Shown here: in pieces, positions 32,721 to 47,236 of the stretch
Position numbering within the stretch: position 1 is the first letter of the stretch
How the letters are laid out: every line of letters begins with the position of its first letter
Origin: Mercurialis annua
Lineage: Eukaryota > Streptophyta > Magnoliopsida > Malpighiales > Euphorbiaceae
Assembly: GCF_937616625.2 (NCBI RefSeq)
Contig: NC_065577.1
Coordinates: forward strand, 29,153,501 to 29,217,500
Length of the DNA stretch: 64,000 nt
Reading direction: 5' to 3'
Program-made: the position numbers and the translations under genes
Notes under the pieces: generated by a model
Told to the model about the DNA's origin: nothing
What the model saw: the letters and a program-made list of their open reading frames with translations, nothing else
Database searches by the model: none

Positions 32721-35042
32721 TGTAATACCCCAAAATATTTAATTATTTAATTGGACCACGTGTCCATTTTGGATTTGCCAGAGTGGCAAAATCGGAAAGT
32801 TCTCCGATAAATAAGTTTTAGTAGGTTGGTTTTGGAAATTAATTATGAGAAAATTAAGGTTATATTTCAATTATAAAGACAGAATTGGAATTGAAAAGAA
32901 ACATGTCAAGAAAAGTCCAAAATAAAGTATAGGGACCAAAGTGGTAATTTAGCCACTTTGTATCGAAAATAGAAATTTTAGATTTTGACGGGAAAGTATT
33001 AATATCGAGCTTCGTATTATTTATCGGATATAAATAATACGTAAAAGTAATAATTTAAGAGATTATCGATTTAGTTATGGACTAAATCCTACGAAAGAAA
33101 AGTTTAAACGATAAATGGTAAGAAACAAAAAGGACAAGGACTAAAATGGCACTTTAGCCAAATGATATAAGAAAGAAAGATATGAATCAGAGAGGGAGCA
33201 GAAGGATCGAGAGAAATGGAGGAAAATATCGACGATACCGTCGTTTGGCCGCCGTTTCGCCGTTCGACGTCCGATTCAAGTGATTTTCGCGGCGATTTCT
33301 TCAGAATCGAAGCCTCTATCAACCCTAAGCATCAAATCAAGGTAATAGGTCGGTTTTTAGCTTGAAAATGATGAGTTTATGGCTGTTTTGGTGAGATTAC
33401 GTTTTAGGATTGAATTTGACGTTTTTGGATCGTTTATAACGTTTAAGTAAAAACCAAGATATGGGTTTTGTGTGTTAAAATGAAGTAAGCATGTCGGGAT
33501 GGACGAAAAGCCCCGAAAAACGACTTTCCAAGGAGCTGTCAAGGGTGTGCGTTCGCACACATTGAGTGTGCGTTCGCACACTCCTTGAATTTTAGGGTGT
33601 GCGTTCGCACACTCACTGTGTGCGTTCGCACACTACCCTAAACTTGGCAGATTCAAAATCCCAACGGTCAGTTTATAGATTTGCCTCTTAGGAACGCGTC
33701 TGTCAAATTTCATGTCGATCCAACGGTTCAATTGGGAGAGATCGTCATTTTACTAAATAGTGTCAGTGTGCAGGCAGCACCTGCACATTGTCCTGAAAAC
33801 TCCTTGAAACTTCATCGAAATGAAACTAAACCCTAAAACTTAAAAGTATTATACGTATAGGAATACGAGATTAACGTCTAATCATTAAACGTTAATTATT
33901 TATCAGACGTGTCAGCGAGCAGAGAGGTCAGTAGACGTGGGATAGCGAGGGCATATCATTTCATCGACCACATTATTGATTGGACTGCGGTCACTGTGAG
34001 TTGCACTTTACTTTCGTGTATTATATATAAAGTCATTTTATATAGATATGCATACTGTTTTTACGCATCGCATGTTAGATGATTTGATTAAATATTATAT
34101 GTTTCTATCAAATGTATATACGAGAACTAGTATGCGATCCGAAGAAACTAGCTACCTATTGGGTGTCAATAGGTTGTGTGATCACCAGTATTGAGTCAGT
34201 CTAGTGTGTTTGCATTTGAGAAATGATTGGATATGTATGATATGATATGAATTCGATACGAGAGTGAACTCGGCTACGGTGTAGCCTGGAAGTCCCCGTA
34301 TCTAGTGGGCTGGGCCCACCAGTGAGTTGGACTCACAACTTGAGATTTATGATTGGGTTGAACGATATATGATTATTCGAGAGATGTGTCGCATGCTAGG
34401 ATATTAGTTTCGTACGGATCAAATACCTGTTTATATGTTTTATATTATTGTTTTATTGAGATGCGATGCTATGTTTTTATAATAATACCGTTAGTAAATG
34501 CAACCTCACTCAGTATTTTCCCAAATACTGACCCCTCACCTTTGATGTCTTTCAGGTACTTAGTATGTGGACCTAGCTAGAGGCCAATTTTGAAGTCCAG
34601 AAGTCAGTTGTATATGTTTAGTATCTGACTTCTGTGAATGCTGCAGTAGTGGTCCCGCGTTGACAGAGTCGTAGTCTAGACAGCAGTACATTTTGATTGT
34701 ACATAATACTTGCTGTCTTGTTTATATGTTTTGATAGGCTACGTGTTTTATGTTTCATTCACGGCACCAGATGCCGGTGATATGTTGAATACACTAACTG
34801 ATGGATATAGTACCGCGAGGCCAGTTCGTACAGGGTACGGTAACTAGAGCCCGCGAGGTTTTGAACAGTTAGTGTAAATATTGGTTTATGTGTTATATAT
34901 ATGTATATTGGCTTCTGTTGCTTTATGTTATTTGTTTATTATTTGCGAAAAATTAATAGTGATTTAAGGCTTGCTACGGGTTCCGGAGCTACCACTCCCG
35001 TTCCTTAGCGCCGGTTGCGGCTCAATATTTTGGGTCGTGACA
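32721..35042 (+). mobile_element. Chromovirus-type solo LTR E2
   Basis: This single 2,322-bp LTR starts TGTAATACCCC and ends GGTCGTGACA, flanked by AGGTT (32,716-32,720 and 35,043-35,047). It is the same family as E1 but in the opposite orientation. It carries four exact GTGTGCGTTCGCACAC hairpins at 33,545-33,633. Confidence 0.92.
33545..33633. repeat. Hairpin cluster in E2
   Basis: GTGTGCGTTCGCACAC (7-bp arms, TT loop) occurs at 33,545, 33,566, 33,597 and 33,618. The outer spacing is 21 bp, 31 bp and 21 bp. A 74-codon minus ORF reading CERT repeats is an artefact of this cluster. Confidence 0.95.
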
Positions 35043-35047
35043 AGGTT

Positions 35048-36099
35048 TTATCTTTCTAGTTTATCTTTCCCTTCTCTCTCTCTCTCTCTATCTTTTCTCA
35101 AATTATTACTTATCGACCTTATTGATAAACGAGACATCAGTAAGAATATGATAGATGGATATGCATACGATCGAGATTGTAACACGTCGACAAATTTGAA
35201 AGAAATAACTTTCAACCTCCTATCGATAGTCGATGTTGGAAACGTTGAAATAAGAAGCACAAGAAGATCGAGAAATACGTTAATACAAAGGTAAGAATTT
35301 CACTGGACGATGGTAAAAGAGTTACCAGTCCTGCATTCCTTAAAACTAAAGGATCGAGGGATAAAAATATATAATGGAAAAAGACTTGATACATACTTAG
35401 AAATGCCAAGTGTGCATTTAACTTCATGAGATTCGATACGAGGAAACCATGAAATGTGCGATTGGTAAAAGAGGAAAGTATTCCTAATTACCATAAGACA
35501 TGAATAGGGAGTCATCAAGAAGTAGTACAACCTAACAAATAGAACTTAGGACTGGAATCAATAGCACTATTAAGGAACAATAGTTCATCGTAAATATCGA
35601 AAGAAGTAAAGGGCCAAAAATACATAAGACAGGGAAAAACCCTACTTCGGATATTAAAAAGATATCGAAGGTAGTTCGAGTCTAAATGAAATTTAGACGG
35701 AATAATGAGATATAAAGATACTATATTTAATCCAGATAAGGATTATCTGGATGCTTAGTTTATAGGCTTAAACAACAGCCTATACAAGCAGTTTTACAAC
35801 TCTAAAGTTAGACAGGGAAGCAACTTTCGGGCAAGTTTTCGACACATTCGGTTCTCAATCTTAACCCAAAGTTCAAATGAAAGTTGAAAAGGATATTGTG
35901 AATTATATAAATACCAATTTTGCTTAGTAAATAAACACTTTCGAATAAGCAATTTGTATAGCCAAAGTGAGCTAGAACAGTGGTTTTTGGACAAGTTTAA
36001 GATAACTTAACAATGTAAGTCAAAGTCGGTATCCACAAGTGGTGGATAAAGATTAAATAATACTAATAATAAGAAGTAAGTAAGATATGAGTCTTTAAC
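35048..36099. other. Decayed sequence, probably chromovirus F interior
   Basis: There is a (CT)n run at about 35,075-35,090. Otherwise only short frames with no motif are seen. It leads directly into a recognisable integrase remnant, so it is likely more of the same dead element. Confidence 0.35.
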
Positions 36100-36465
36100 T
36101 CCGTTGTCTAGTACAATCCCAACATGATAACAATTGTTATCCTTCCATTACAAAAATTGTATACGAAGCAGTTACGTATGAACTAAGAAAGCTCATAACG
36201 AGATTGATAATGAAAGAAACTAAAGGCTTAAGATACGAAAGAACGTATGATCAAACTAACCATTTTGTAAAGATGATTACCAGCTACAGTAAGATGAATC
36301 AAAGACTTGATAACAAAGATAGTATTCAAGTTGTAGACAATGGAAAGAAGAGAAAATACCTAAGAAAAGTATAGTTCATGTTGCAACAGAGAAGAAAGTT
36401 ATCCCCGAGGTATGTTGGTCCATACCAGATAGTAAAAGGTATTAACAAAGTTGAAAGTTGGTATT
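36100..36465 (+). pseudogene. pol: Chromovirus F integrase C-terminal part, heavily decayed
   Basis: With frame changes, the + strand keeps landmarks of Tekay/Del-type integrase: an NNCYPSITKIVYEAVTYELRK stretch that lines up with the NNSYHASIEMAPYEALYGRK stretch of element C, a VVDNGKKRK segment, and KLSPRYVGPYQIVKGINKV, the GPY region, at 36,402-36,455. Solo LTR D interrupts it and it resumes at 51,333. It is non-functional. Confidence 0.65.
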
Positions 36466-36994
36466 TGTAATAATCCGAAAATTTAAGGGATAAAAATATT
36501 GCCACGTGTCTAATATTTTATTAGACGAAATCTAAAACTAAATTTAATTTATAAGTGTCCCTAAAATTTTAATGTGACGATAGGATTTCAAATTTAAATA
36601 TTGAGAATTTAAATTTGGTTAATTATATAGTTAGCGGAAATAAAATAAACTTATGAATTGGGTGCAAAATATTTCATAAGTACCGAGCGAATATTTTTGG
36701 TGTCAATATTCGTGAAATATTAATTGTGAAAATTTGATTAAATTTGGAAGTAGAAATTGTATTAAGCGCGGTCAATACAAACCTAATAAATTGATATTGA
36801 TTTACTAAAAATAAAATATAAGTCAGATGTGAATAAAAATTATATTTTTATTCGTTTTATATTTTATTAGATTTTTGGGTAAATTTTCACGGAATTCGGA
36901 AGTCATTTCTGTTTGAACTACGGACGACTAATTAAGAAGTTGGTTTAAAGTGCAAGATTGAGCGAGTACTAAAAAGTACTTTACCAATCTTGTA

Positions 36995-37276
36995 CTCCCT
37001 CCGTCCCAAATTGATAGGCAGTTTAGGACAAACACAAGTATTAAAAAATTTAGTAAACCTATGCAAAATGAGTAATTCTATAAAAACATACTACACTTGC
37101 CCTTATTTAATGCAGTGTTGACTTTGTTTTTTAGTGGGTTTGGCTCTTTTTTTAATATAATATATTATAATTAATGAGGATATATATGTCATTTAAGCAT
37201 TCAAACAATAAATTACCGTCTATAATTTGGGACAAAGAAATTCAAAATAGTGCCTATCAATTTGGGATGGAGGGAG
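36995..37276. mobile_element. Stowaway-type MITE 2
   Basis: This 282-bp element has ends CTCCCTCCGTCCCAAATTGA and the inverted counterpart at the right end, with TA on both sides (36,993-36,994 and 37,277-37,278). It has longer terminal repeats than MITE 1, extending through GATAGGCA. Confidence 0.95.
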
Positions 37277-37661
37277 TATATAACAAAGCATTTGAAAATA
37301 GAAGGCAAAGCCTTCATTTCTTTCTTCAGAGAAAGAAAAGTGAGCAGCTTGCTGTTAGTAAGCACGAAACCTAGGGTTTCGAATTCTGATTGTCTGTTTC
37401 TCGATTCTAACTCTGTTACTTCAACGATTACTTAAGTAATCAAGGTATTATAACTGTATTAAATCTTTCTTTCGATATATTATGAAAATATATTTGAATT
37501 ATAACGGCTACAGTATCAAATTGAACGTATACGCATTATTTTTACGTTCTGAATGTGAAATTTGATAGATTGGATTGTGTTTAAGTGTTAGGGGTGGAAA
37601 AACGAGGTTGAAGTACGTCGGAAAGCCTAGGAAATTGAATGTCCCAGGGGCTGTGCACTTA

Positions 37662-37722
37662 GGTGCACGAACGTGCACCATCCAGGGTGCACGAACATGC
37701 ACCTAAGGTGCATGATCGTGCA
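37662..37722. repeat. Hairpin cluster in LTR D
   Basis: GGTGCACGAACGTGCACC (8-bp arms, AA loop) at 37,662-37,679 is followed by two diverged copies at about 37,686 and 37,706. Confidence 0.9.
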
Positions 37723-39761
37723 GCAGGTCGAGAAGCGGAATGGGAGGGGATTATTCAGGGCTTTTTCCTATCTGTTTGACGATGTTTGGTCGAACTAAAA
37801 TGTGTTAAAACGATAATTTCTTTTAAAGGGAAATGAAAAGGGATTTAGACCTAAACCTAAAGCCTTTTAAAATGAGATTTTAAAAGTAAAGTTAAAAGTT
37901 TATAACGGACTTTAAAAAGTTAAAGTTGACGTTTAAACGGCTATAAATATTTAGCAATCGGTTTTGCTAAATGCCTAGTATATGACTAAGAATTTTTTTG
38001 ACAATTAAGTCTACACTATAAATAGTTTTCTTTGCATATTTCTGTACCTAAAATGACTTTTAGAGAGAAGTTTGAACATTTCTCAAAATGAGAATTATTT
38101 ATATGGTTTTAAAAGAAAAGAGACCATAAACGTTATGTGTTTAAATGATTATATGCTTTACCTGGTACTAGATTTCTGAACCTAGAAATTTATGTAGGAA
38201 ACATATATTGATGTTTTTATCTTGTTTGCTTTGTGTGTTTAGTCCGACTAGCTAGTCAGCAGTCAGACCATGACCACAAGGAGTCTGACACACATACCTC
38301 GTGATTAAGTATTATACATAGCGGTGTTGTGAGTTTATTTATTTACTTTGGAGTATTAGTATTCAATTGTTTTTAAATCCAGAAATCGCACTAAGTATGA
38401 AACTTAGCCAAGGAAGATCCACTGAAATGAGCTATCTATTGGGCAACAATGTGACTGTATAATCACCAGTGTTAATGAACTAGAGTGAGAGGTAAACATT
38501 ATAAGCATGTACATATTGAGGTTAGGTTATGTAGCCAGATGCTTGTAAAGCGGCTTATACCTAATGGGTAGTCCTTACGCGCCAGTAATTCAATTTACGG
38601 CTCAGCAACCCTATACAGAGTTAAGATTGATGTGACGTATAAGTAGACAGTTCATCATGTATTAAACAATATTTGAGCATATGCATTGTAGTTCATATAA
38701 TTATGATAACATTAGAATATGACAGGACTAGGGTTTCATCAGGATCGATGAACTGGTAGTAATTTTATATACTGATATTTTACCTATATACAATTTTAGT
38801 ATTTAATTGTAAACTTGTTTACTCATTCAAAAATATTTATATTTCTGAATCCGTCGTTGTTTATCATTTTCAGGTACTTAGCTTGAGGTCCGGTTGAGCT
38901 TCCACTCTTCTATCTTAAGGAAGCTTCTCTTCTGACATGTATATATAACTTTGTACTCTTAGCTGCGGCAATAGTGTGACATAGGTGTTATATGCCAGTA
39001 GCCATGCCAGTGTTCCTTTGCTTATGTACTCTGATAGGAACCTGCTTTTGTTTATACCTTTTGGGTGGCTACATACTTGGCATTTGGTATCTACTTCTGT
39101 CCCTCTACGAATAGGCTAGGCTCTATGTTTTTGGTTTGCAAAAACACTGTGTATAGGTTTAATGGCCTTATGTATCTGGTTTGTTGTGTGATTACTTAAT
39201 ATGTTTAATATAACGCTTTTGAAATGAAAGGTGCTTGAGATATTTTATTAAACATATTATTCGGTTTGTGTGGTTTGAAATGGGGTTGTCTTCGAGGTAA
39301 GGCATATGAGCTAAGTCTTTGGTTTTCAGTATTACTACACTGGTTTTCAGAAAAAAAATGTGGGTTAAAATAAATGAGTTGTTCAACTAGTATTTCTGAA
39401 AAGGCTTAATCACCAAAAAATGCCAAACCTATACGTCTTGTGTCAATTATCGCCAAACCTTTAAAAATCAACAGATTTAGCCAAACCTTATATATTCTGT
39501 TTCTTTTTTAGCCATTTTTGAATCGAACCGGTTTTTTGACACTGTTTCGTCAACGTCACCGCCAACTAAGCAATTGGCTGGCATGGCAGCTGAAATATTT
39601 AAATAAGGTTTGGCTATAACTGACACAAAATACATAGTTTTGGTATTTTTTGGTGAATAAAACTAATTTTAAAATTAAATAATTGAATGATTACTTATAT
39701 TATAATAAAATTCATATATATTTAAAAAATATTATTTTTATTTAACACTAATTAAAATTAA

Positions 39762-42599
39762 TGTCACGACCCATTTTCATGAATCGCGACCGGCGCTAGG
39801 GTATGGGTATGGTTGTACCGAAACCCGTAGCTAGCCTTGCGGATAACAAACATTTATCATTAACAACATTGTACCTGCATAAAACCACATGCTCGGGGGC
39901 AACCGAGACTCCAACCTAATCTAGCAGTTTATATGTACAACATATATATAATAAATGCTCGGTCAACTCCGAGTCTCTAACATGGCTTAAATATTAAAAT
40001 AACCTAAGTTAATATAACAATGCCAATCAACAAATAATCCAATTGAATTAACCTGACAACAAGTGCTATAACAAGTAAGACTTCTAATTACTACTGCGGT
40101 TTAAGAGTAAAATCATTTCAATAACTTTAATAAAATAAAGTAAGACCTCCGAGGAAATAAAGAATCGGAGACCAGTTGACTCGCTCAAATCATAACCCTG
40201 GAAAAATTGGGAAAACAACGGGGTCAGATATACTGAGATGAGTTCATACAACTATTTACATTTATTAAGTGAAATCCTTTAAAAACCTTAAAACATTTGT
40301 AAAACAATTTATCATTGTGGATAAGCATTGAAACCCTAAACCACAAATATCTAAATCCAGTTGTCGTGCCGGTGAGACGTATCTCCATAACCGATCTCCG
40401 ACTGTCACTCAAATAAACATGTGAGTCCCAGGAGACGTATCTTCCACCGGCGCCCTCACTAAGGCGAGACGTATCTCAAACCTACCTCAATACCATATGA
40501 TCATATACCGGTGCGCATGCAGTCTCGATGATGCCCATCGAGTAGCCCGTTCCAATTCAGACCCATAATGTCGAAAACAGTTCGAAAGCTGTATATACAA
40601 TATATCTATATATGCAAAAATACAATTTACTTAATAAAGCGGTAAATAGCGATATAAACTCACTGCTTGCTAATCCACGTGAAAACTCCTGGCAAGCAAC
40701 CTAGACTCGGTTCGCCTCAAAAGGACGAACAGTCGACGAGTCTAAACAAATGTAAAATATTATTAAAACGGACCCTAACTCTAGAGAGTACTAGACACCA
40801 CATAGGACTAGCACACACAACAACACGCCAACGTATAATCAAACACATAAGATTAAGACGTAATAAAACTATAACCCAAGTTATAGAAATCAAACCATAT
40901 AAGTTATATATATTAAATTACAATTCAAGTAATTTATTAAACAATTTAATTTAATCCAAGTTAAAATTCATATCAGTGGGTCAGCCGAGTTATTAAAAAC
41001 TACCAAGCTTCTTCCCACTAATCGGGCGACCACAGTCTAACCCAAACCAAAACTTTATTAAATTTATAAACCCGAGTTCATAAATTAAAATACTTGATAA
41101 AATAATTATTTATATTAAGATAGATTTTAATATCTCCAAATTCAAGTAACCCAAGTTACAACCAAAACTTAACCATTTTAAGTTTATAAAAGTTTAGGGA
41201 CCAAACTGTAATTTAGCCAATTTGATTTTTGAAATCAAATTTAATTACTTATTATCAATTTATTAAATTATAAATCAAATAAAAGTATAAAAGTTTATCC
41301 AATTGATAAAAACTTAACTCAAATAAGTTTTTAGAAACCTTAGGGGCTAAACTGCAAATTAGCCAAATTGACATTTCCATTACAATTAAATATAATTACC
41401 CGAGTAATTATATTAATTTAAGTTATAAAATATTTAACGTATTCAAATTGTCTATTTAAAATTGAAACAAATACAAACGTTATTATCGAAAACCAAAATT
41501 ATAGTTAAACAACTTAAGGGATTCAAAGTATTTAAACAAACAAAAATGACAATCATACTAGCCATTTAACCATCTCCTACAATTCATATTATAAAACCAA
41601 GCTCCTGCCATCTAAACCCAGTAACTATGCAAACTTGCCAATTCAAATTCAATTACAGCAACATGTAAAACTATTATCAAAGCCAATCGATAATCACAAG
41701 TTTAGATCATAAAGAGAATGGTGATAACGATATTAAGATAACACAACAACTAGAATAGAGCTATGGCAGCAACATACATTCGGCAAAAAACTCAAGAACA
41801 TAGCATCAATATAACATTCACAAGGCGGAATCGAAACGGAGATGAAACGACCTAATCCGTAACACGATTTACACATAAGAATGGCAGTAATAACCAATAG
41901 CATGAACAGCAGCAACAATCCAAAGAATGGCAGCAAGTTATATTAGAAACGACGAAACGGAACGGCAACGAACGGAGTAAACTTTACGTACCTTTATTGA
42001 TTTCAATACGTGAGATTCGAAGAGATCGTTGAGTCGATGCGAACCGTCAAAGAACAATCGAATTAAAGCCTAACATTAAGATACGGAATCAAGAACCGTA
42101 TTTGACAATATAATGAATATAACGAACGAAACCAATTTAGTACTCACCGAACTTGAATCGAAGAAATGAATGAAAGAGTTGATGATTGAAGATGGTAATG
42201 TTAAGAGAAGGTTTCTCTCTGAAAACGTCGGCTAGGTTTTTCACAAAACGAGTTAAAAGAGTGTTGATCGAATAATGGGGTCTATTGATAGACCCCACGC
42301 CAAAATTCAGCAGCGGGGCGCGATGGCAGGTGCGTCGCGAGGCGCGACGGGCAATCGCGCCCTGCTATAAATTTTTAAAGACGGCGCGACGCGAGGCGCG
42401 TTGGCCCTGCCGTGCCTTCCGTCGCGCCCTGCAGGCAGAAATTATAAAACGGGCCCGAAACGGGCCCTGAGCCCGGCGACGAAGTGAATCCGATTCCGAA
42501 CTTCAAAAATGGACTAATCGAGCCGAAACACGCGAGATACAGAAGGTGAAACAAACGAATAACTATCGGAAACATAAACGGAAAACATGGGGTATTACA
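39762..42599 (-). repeat. 3' LTR of element B
   Basis: This 2,838-bp LTR contains a GC-rich hairpin cluster at 42,315-42,434. On the element's strand the polypurine tract AAGTTAGGGAGAA lies next to it (42,600-42,612). ORFs at 40,224 and 40,667 recur in the other LTR only because the LTR is duplicated. Confidence 0.93.
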
Positions 42600-45500
42600 T
42601 TCTCCCTAACTTATATAAAATTCGTCCTCGAATTTAATATAAAACACAACCCATGAAAAATATATGATAAAACTATTTACTGTCCGAGAGAGAAAAAAAA
42701 CGTAATAAGTCAACGTAAAACGTATAAACAGGGTACCCAATATAATCAAGGACAGCACTAACAACGATGCTGCAAACAAACTCTGTTTTTTAAAATGGTC
42801 TCAATGACATACACACTTGTGTAAGTAAAACTCAACATGAACGATAACTCAACATCACCACTTGTACAAACCGAACCACCTCAAGTGGTTACAAAAAGTA
42901 ACGACACTAAATTCCATGTAACGTAAACGAGAACGCCATTCTAGGTGAATCAAACGAAGGAATACAAACTCTCCCACATGAAATTCGACTGAAATTCTAA
43001 GGATAATAAAGAATGAAACCTCGAATCTCTTCAATGATAAGTCTAAGAAAATTTTCACCCAAAGAATGTCAACACAAGACGAAACACGCCGAAAACATAT
43101 GGGGTATTACATTCTCCCCTACCCATGAAAAATTTCGACCTCGAATTTTAAATCTGAAACTGATTCGCAGTTTTAAACAGTCACAACATACATATGCGCA
43201 AAAATTTTAGTCTAACAACTCGGTGCTCTAGCGATTACTCGATCAACACAAAAGTGAACAGATAAAAATTATCCAACTGTGAATCACAATTACTCTTTAC
43301 CGGGATGGCTTCCAAAACCATCTCGAATCTTAACGATTACCGAACCCACATTATCAAAGCGCAAGAACAAGCCCTAACCTCAAACTATAGTTCTTATAAT
43401 TCCAAACTCTATCGTATCAAACAGGAACACTGAAAAAAAATATTGCGTCCACAACACTTACTCACCTGTCCACTTATAACTAGCTCGACACCAATATAAT
43501 CGATAACAATACTCAATAACAACTAAATAATATTTCGGCCAAAAACAAACACTACTTGGATCATTCTGTCCAACGATTAACACCAAATTTGATAATACCA
43601 TCAATCTCGCGAATCATAAAACACAAAAACTCATATCGTTCAAAACAATACGTGAACCTATCTCGTGATAACAGAATCCCCAGATTAGTCACAAACAATC
43701 TCAATCAAAATTATTCCTCTGATCAATTATAGATAAACAGCCCAAAATAGTCTAAGGTGACTAACCATCAACTTTCATCCTAACTATATTTCACACACTT
43801 AACTTTATTCCACACACAAAAGGTTCGATATCCGAACAAAACGATATCCAAATTTTCCAAAAGAAAACCCTCAATTAACAGTATCGACCAACCAACATTT
43901 TTGTCGAAACTCACCAAAGCGGTCATCGATTTCCAAATCAACTAGCTCAAATAATCTAACTGAATTTAAATTCTCAAAATTACTCTAATCAACTCACTAA
44001 AATCTCGTATACAACGAGAGATCACTACGACCAATTCACCCCGATCAGATTGTTAGTTATCCTCAAAACCAAACATATAGGAGTATAAAATCTTTCAATA
44101 CGCAAAACATTTTATATTCAAAATTTCCCACTTCTCTTTAAAAGACTTTATGTCGTACATCTCTTTTTTATATTCAAAATTAAAATACCTTTATTGTTGA
44201 AAAACCATCAGTTTTGTAAACCCTTGAAAATATTTAAAATATTCGCATTTTGAATTCACAGATTTTTCTTACTCTAAAATAAGAGTGCAAATTTTTTTTT
44301 GAAACATTTCAACTGACAAAATTTATGTTATCTTTAAACCAACTTGCTAAAATAAATTTATCTCTTTCTCGAAAATACACAAACCGTGGAAAAATCCTTC
44401 GTATTAAAATACACATTGATGTTTCAAACATCCAAAATTTTAGTCTCTTCCAAATTTTTGCTTACAACAAAAACACCATTTGAAAAAAAAAAATTGTTCA
44501 ACCGAAAATATTAATTATTCCTTTTGAATCAAATTTGACGAAATTTATTTCTTTCCTCCGAAAGATAAAATTTAGCAGTTCAAATCTCTTTGTTTATGAA
44601 AATGCCTTTATACCAATATACTAAAATACTTGGACAATTTCAAATCTGAAAAGATAAAGTTTCTTTTAAAAACGTAGTGTATACACACACATGAGCATAA
44701 CCAATATCCTTAATCCACTAATCCTTAAATCACAAATAGGACATTATCATGAAAACTTCCTAATCTGAATCTAACCATACGCCACACTTGGCACAACTCT
44801 ATCTCGAGCGCAACCTCAAATTCAATTTCACGTTCCATGAAACACGCGATCCTAACAATTCAGACTAATCCATTACAACGTAATTGCCCAAAATTTACCA
44901 CCACCATCACAAAGTACTTGTCTAGCTACCTTTCAGTGACAGTTTCAAAATCATTTGAAATCCGACAACTTTATAAATACATTTATCATAATGTGACTCG
45001 CGAGCTCGTTTCAAAACATCTTTCTCAAAACACTTTATCGTTTAAATCCATTTTACATAATTGTGCGCCAGGGTGATGACATCTCTCATCCTCAAAGAGT
45101 TGCATCCAACCCTAATCATTTCTATGCACGTGATGCATGTACTATTATGCATGTATCAGTTATTGGTTTATCTTTTATTTAATTAACATACTTAGTGCTC
45201 AATGCAATCCTATTCGTGACATTCAAAATGCAAGTTCATTATATGGCTGGGCACAATTATGTGTTGAAATTATTTCAAATATTTTAACAAATCAACCTTT
45301 GAAATCCATTTCTCGATAAAACATTTGCTAAACTTTACACTCTGTGAGATGTGCACTCAATAACCTCAAAATATTTCCCAAACTCCATACTTGTAATCTT
45401 CTGACATTCGATGTTATATAACAACTCAACCTAATAATTTTGTTATAACTCTTCGGTAAAAGTATCCAACTAACTTCAACCCAACTGGAACTTATACTCA

Positions 45501-47236
45501 ATGAAAATAACACATCACATACGTTCCTACGAAATCTACCGCCAGCTCCCGCATCACATCATTAACTTGATGAGAACACCAGTGTATTAATACACCGATC
45601 TATCTTCTAGGTTCAAAATTTCCAATATCCTTTCCAGGATAATCAGAAACTATCATCCATTCCAAGGGAGTACTTCCCTTATCTTCCTCGATATCAAAAC
45701 CCAAAGATTTCGATACACAACAACAAATTAGCAAACCCAGCTTAACCCAAAGCCGAAACTAGATCAAAACAGGGTCTGAACAACGGTTCAACTCCCAATC
45801 AAATCTAACATCAAGGTATCAACCATAACCGTGTGAACTAAAACATCTCATGTGCTTCTCCGCACGAAGAGACAAAACAAAGCAAACAACGTATTTCAAC
45901 CAAACTTGCGAGATGCACAACGCAAATTAAAAACAAAAATATTTTGATTTCTACAAACCATAAACCACTTAAGCATGCCATTGAACACAAAAGACCCAAG
46001 CATACTTAAAATACAAAATCAGGACATGCTACGACAAGCTCTGAATTTTGTATCAAAATCAATTTGTAATTACTCATTTTTCAAGAGTACGCTACAAAAT
46101 TTATTTTGAATTTTAAAAGTCAAATATGAAAACTTCCAAATTTTTTTTATCCCCACGGTTAATACAAAATCACTTTCTGTAATAGTCTTTTCTTATTAAT
46201 CAATTGCTTTAAAACGGATACCCAAGTATCTCAAACTATGAATTCATCGAGCTAGCTGAGTTATTACAACTACCAAGCTCAACTCCAAAATTTGGGTGAC
46301 CCAAGTCGAACCCAATACAACTGTTTATAAAACATAATCAAAATATTTGTAAATCCGAAAAAAATATTTGAATAAAATTTTCATCCTTTAAAAATTGAGA
46401 GCTCAACTTAACACAACCGCTAAACGGCAATTTAAAAAAAACTCAAGTGAGAAATCCTTAATTTCAAAAATCCATTTCCGTAACTCTAAAAATTTAAAAC
46501 ACAAGAAAATTATTTTTACAGGCAACTTAACCAAAAATCAATTTTTTTTAAAGAATTAAACTCAAACTTCTCTTTTGATTCTGTGTCAAAACACAAATCG
46601 GATAAAACAATATTCTCAATGAAAATCTTTAAAACAACATGTGGTCAAACAATGTATGACCACCAAAACACGTTTTAAAGTTTAATCCAAAATCTCTTTA
46701 ATATAAAAAAGACAACGCAAAAGTTCAACATACGATCACATTTAAAATCAACCATCGAGGCCAAAGTCAAGATGTACTTTATTGATAGGCATAAGCAATT
46801 CAACGCATCATGTAAAATAGCCGTAACCATACCATATACTCAAAATTGTGTCAGGTATAAGCGCCAAAATTAATCAAACAACATCATACCCGAGTATGAG
46901 TTTTAGAAAAATTTACCAACCTAAGATTTTCCTAGAAATCGAAAGCAATTATAATCACCCAAGTGAAATAACCTCAACATGATAAAACACAACAAATAAC
47001 ATCCAAGTGGAAAAAAATTTCAATCATAGCAGTAATACTAAATAATGACTGACACACATCACCTATAGGATGTAGGCTGAAAGTTTGAAAACAAAAGATG
47101 ACGTTTCAAAAGACAAGACATGAATCCTAATTCCGCAGTAGTTCCTATGACACGACATCAACTTATCATGCCAAAAACACATAACACATATCATGCATAA
47201 GGCCTTGGTTTGAAACCAAAGCTCTGATACCAACTT
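42600..47236 (-). other. Decayed interior of element B
   Basis: The 4.6 kb is A-rich on the + strand with no gag, RT or RNase H that I can recognise. On the minus strand a segment at about 42,905-43,000 reads VEFHVGEFVFLRLIHLEW, which lines up with IEFQVGDFVFLRVSPMKG in element C, so an integrase scrap remains. A second copy of the LTR-start and polypurine-tract junction (GGGGTATTACATTCTCCCC) lies at 43,101-43,119, about 500 bp inside the true one. Confidence 0.6.
47221..47232 (-). other. Primer binding site of element B
   Basis: The minus strand reads TGGTATCAGAGC four bases after the LTR end. It is complementary to the initiator methionine tRNA 3' end, the usual PBS of chromoviruses and many copia elements. 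Confidence 0.95.
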
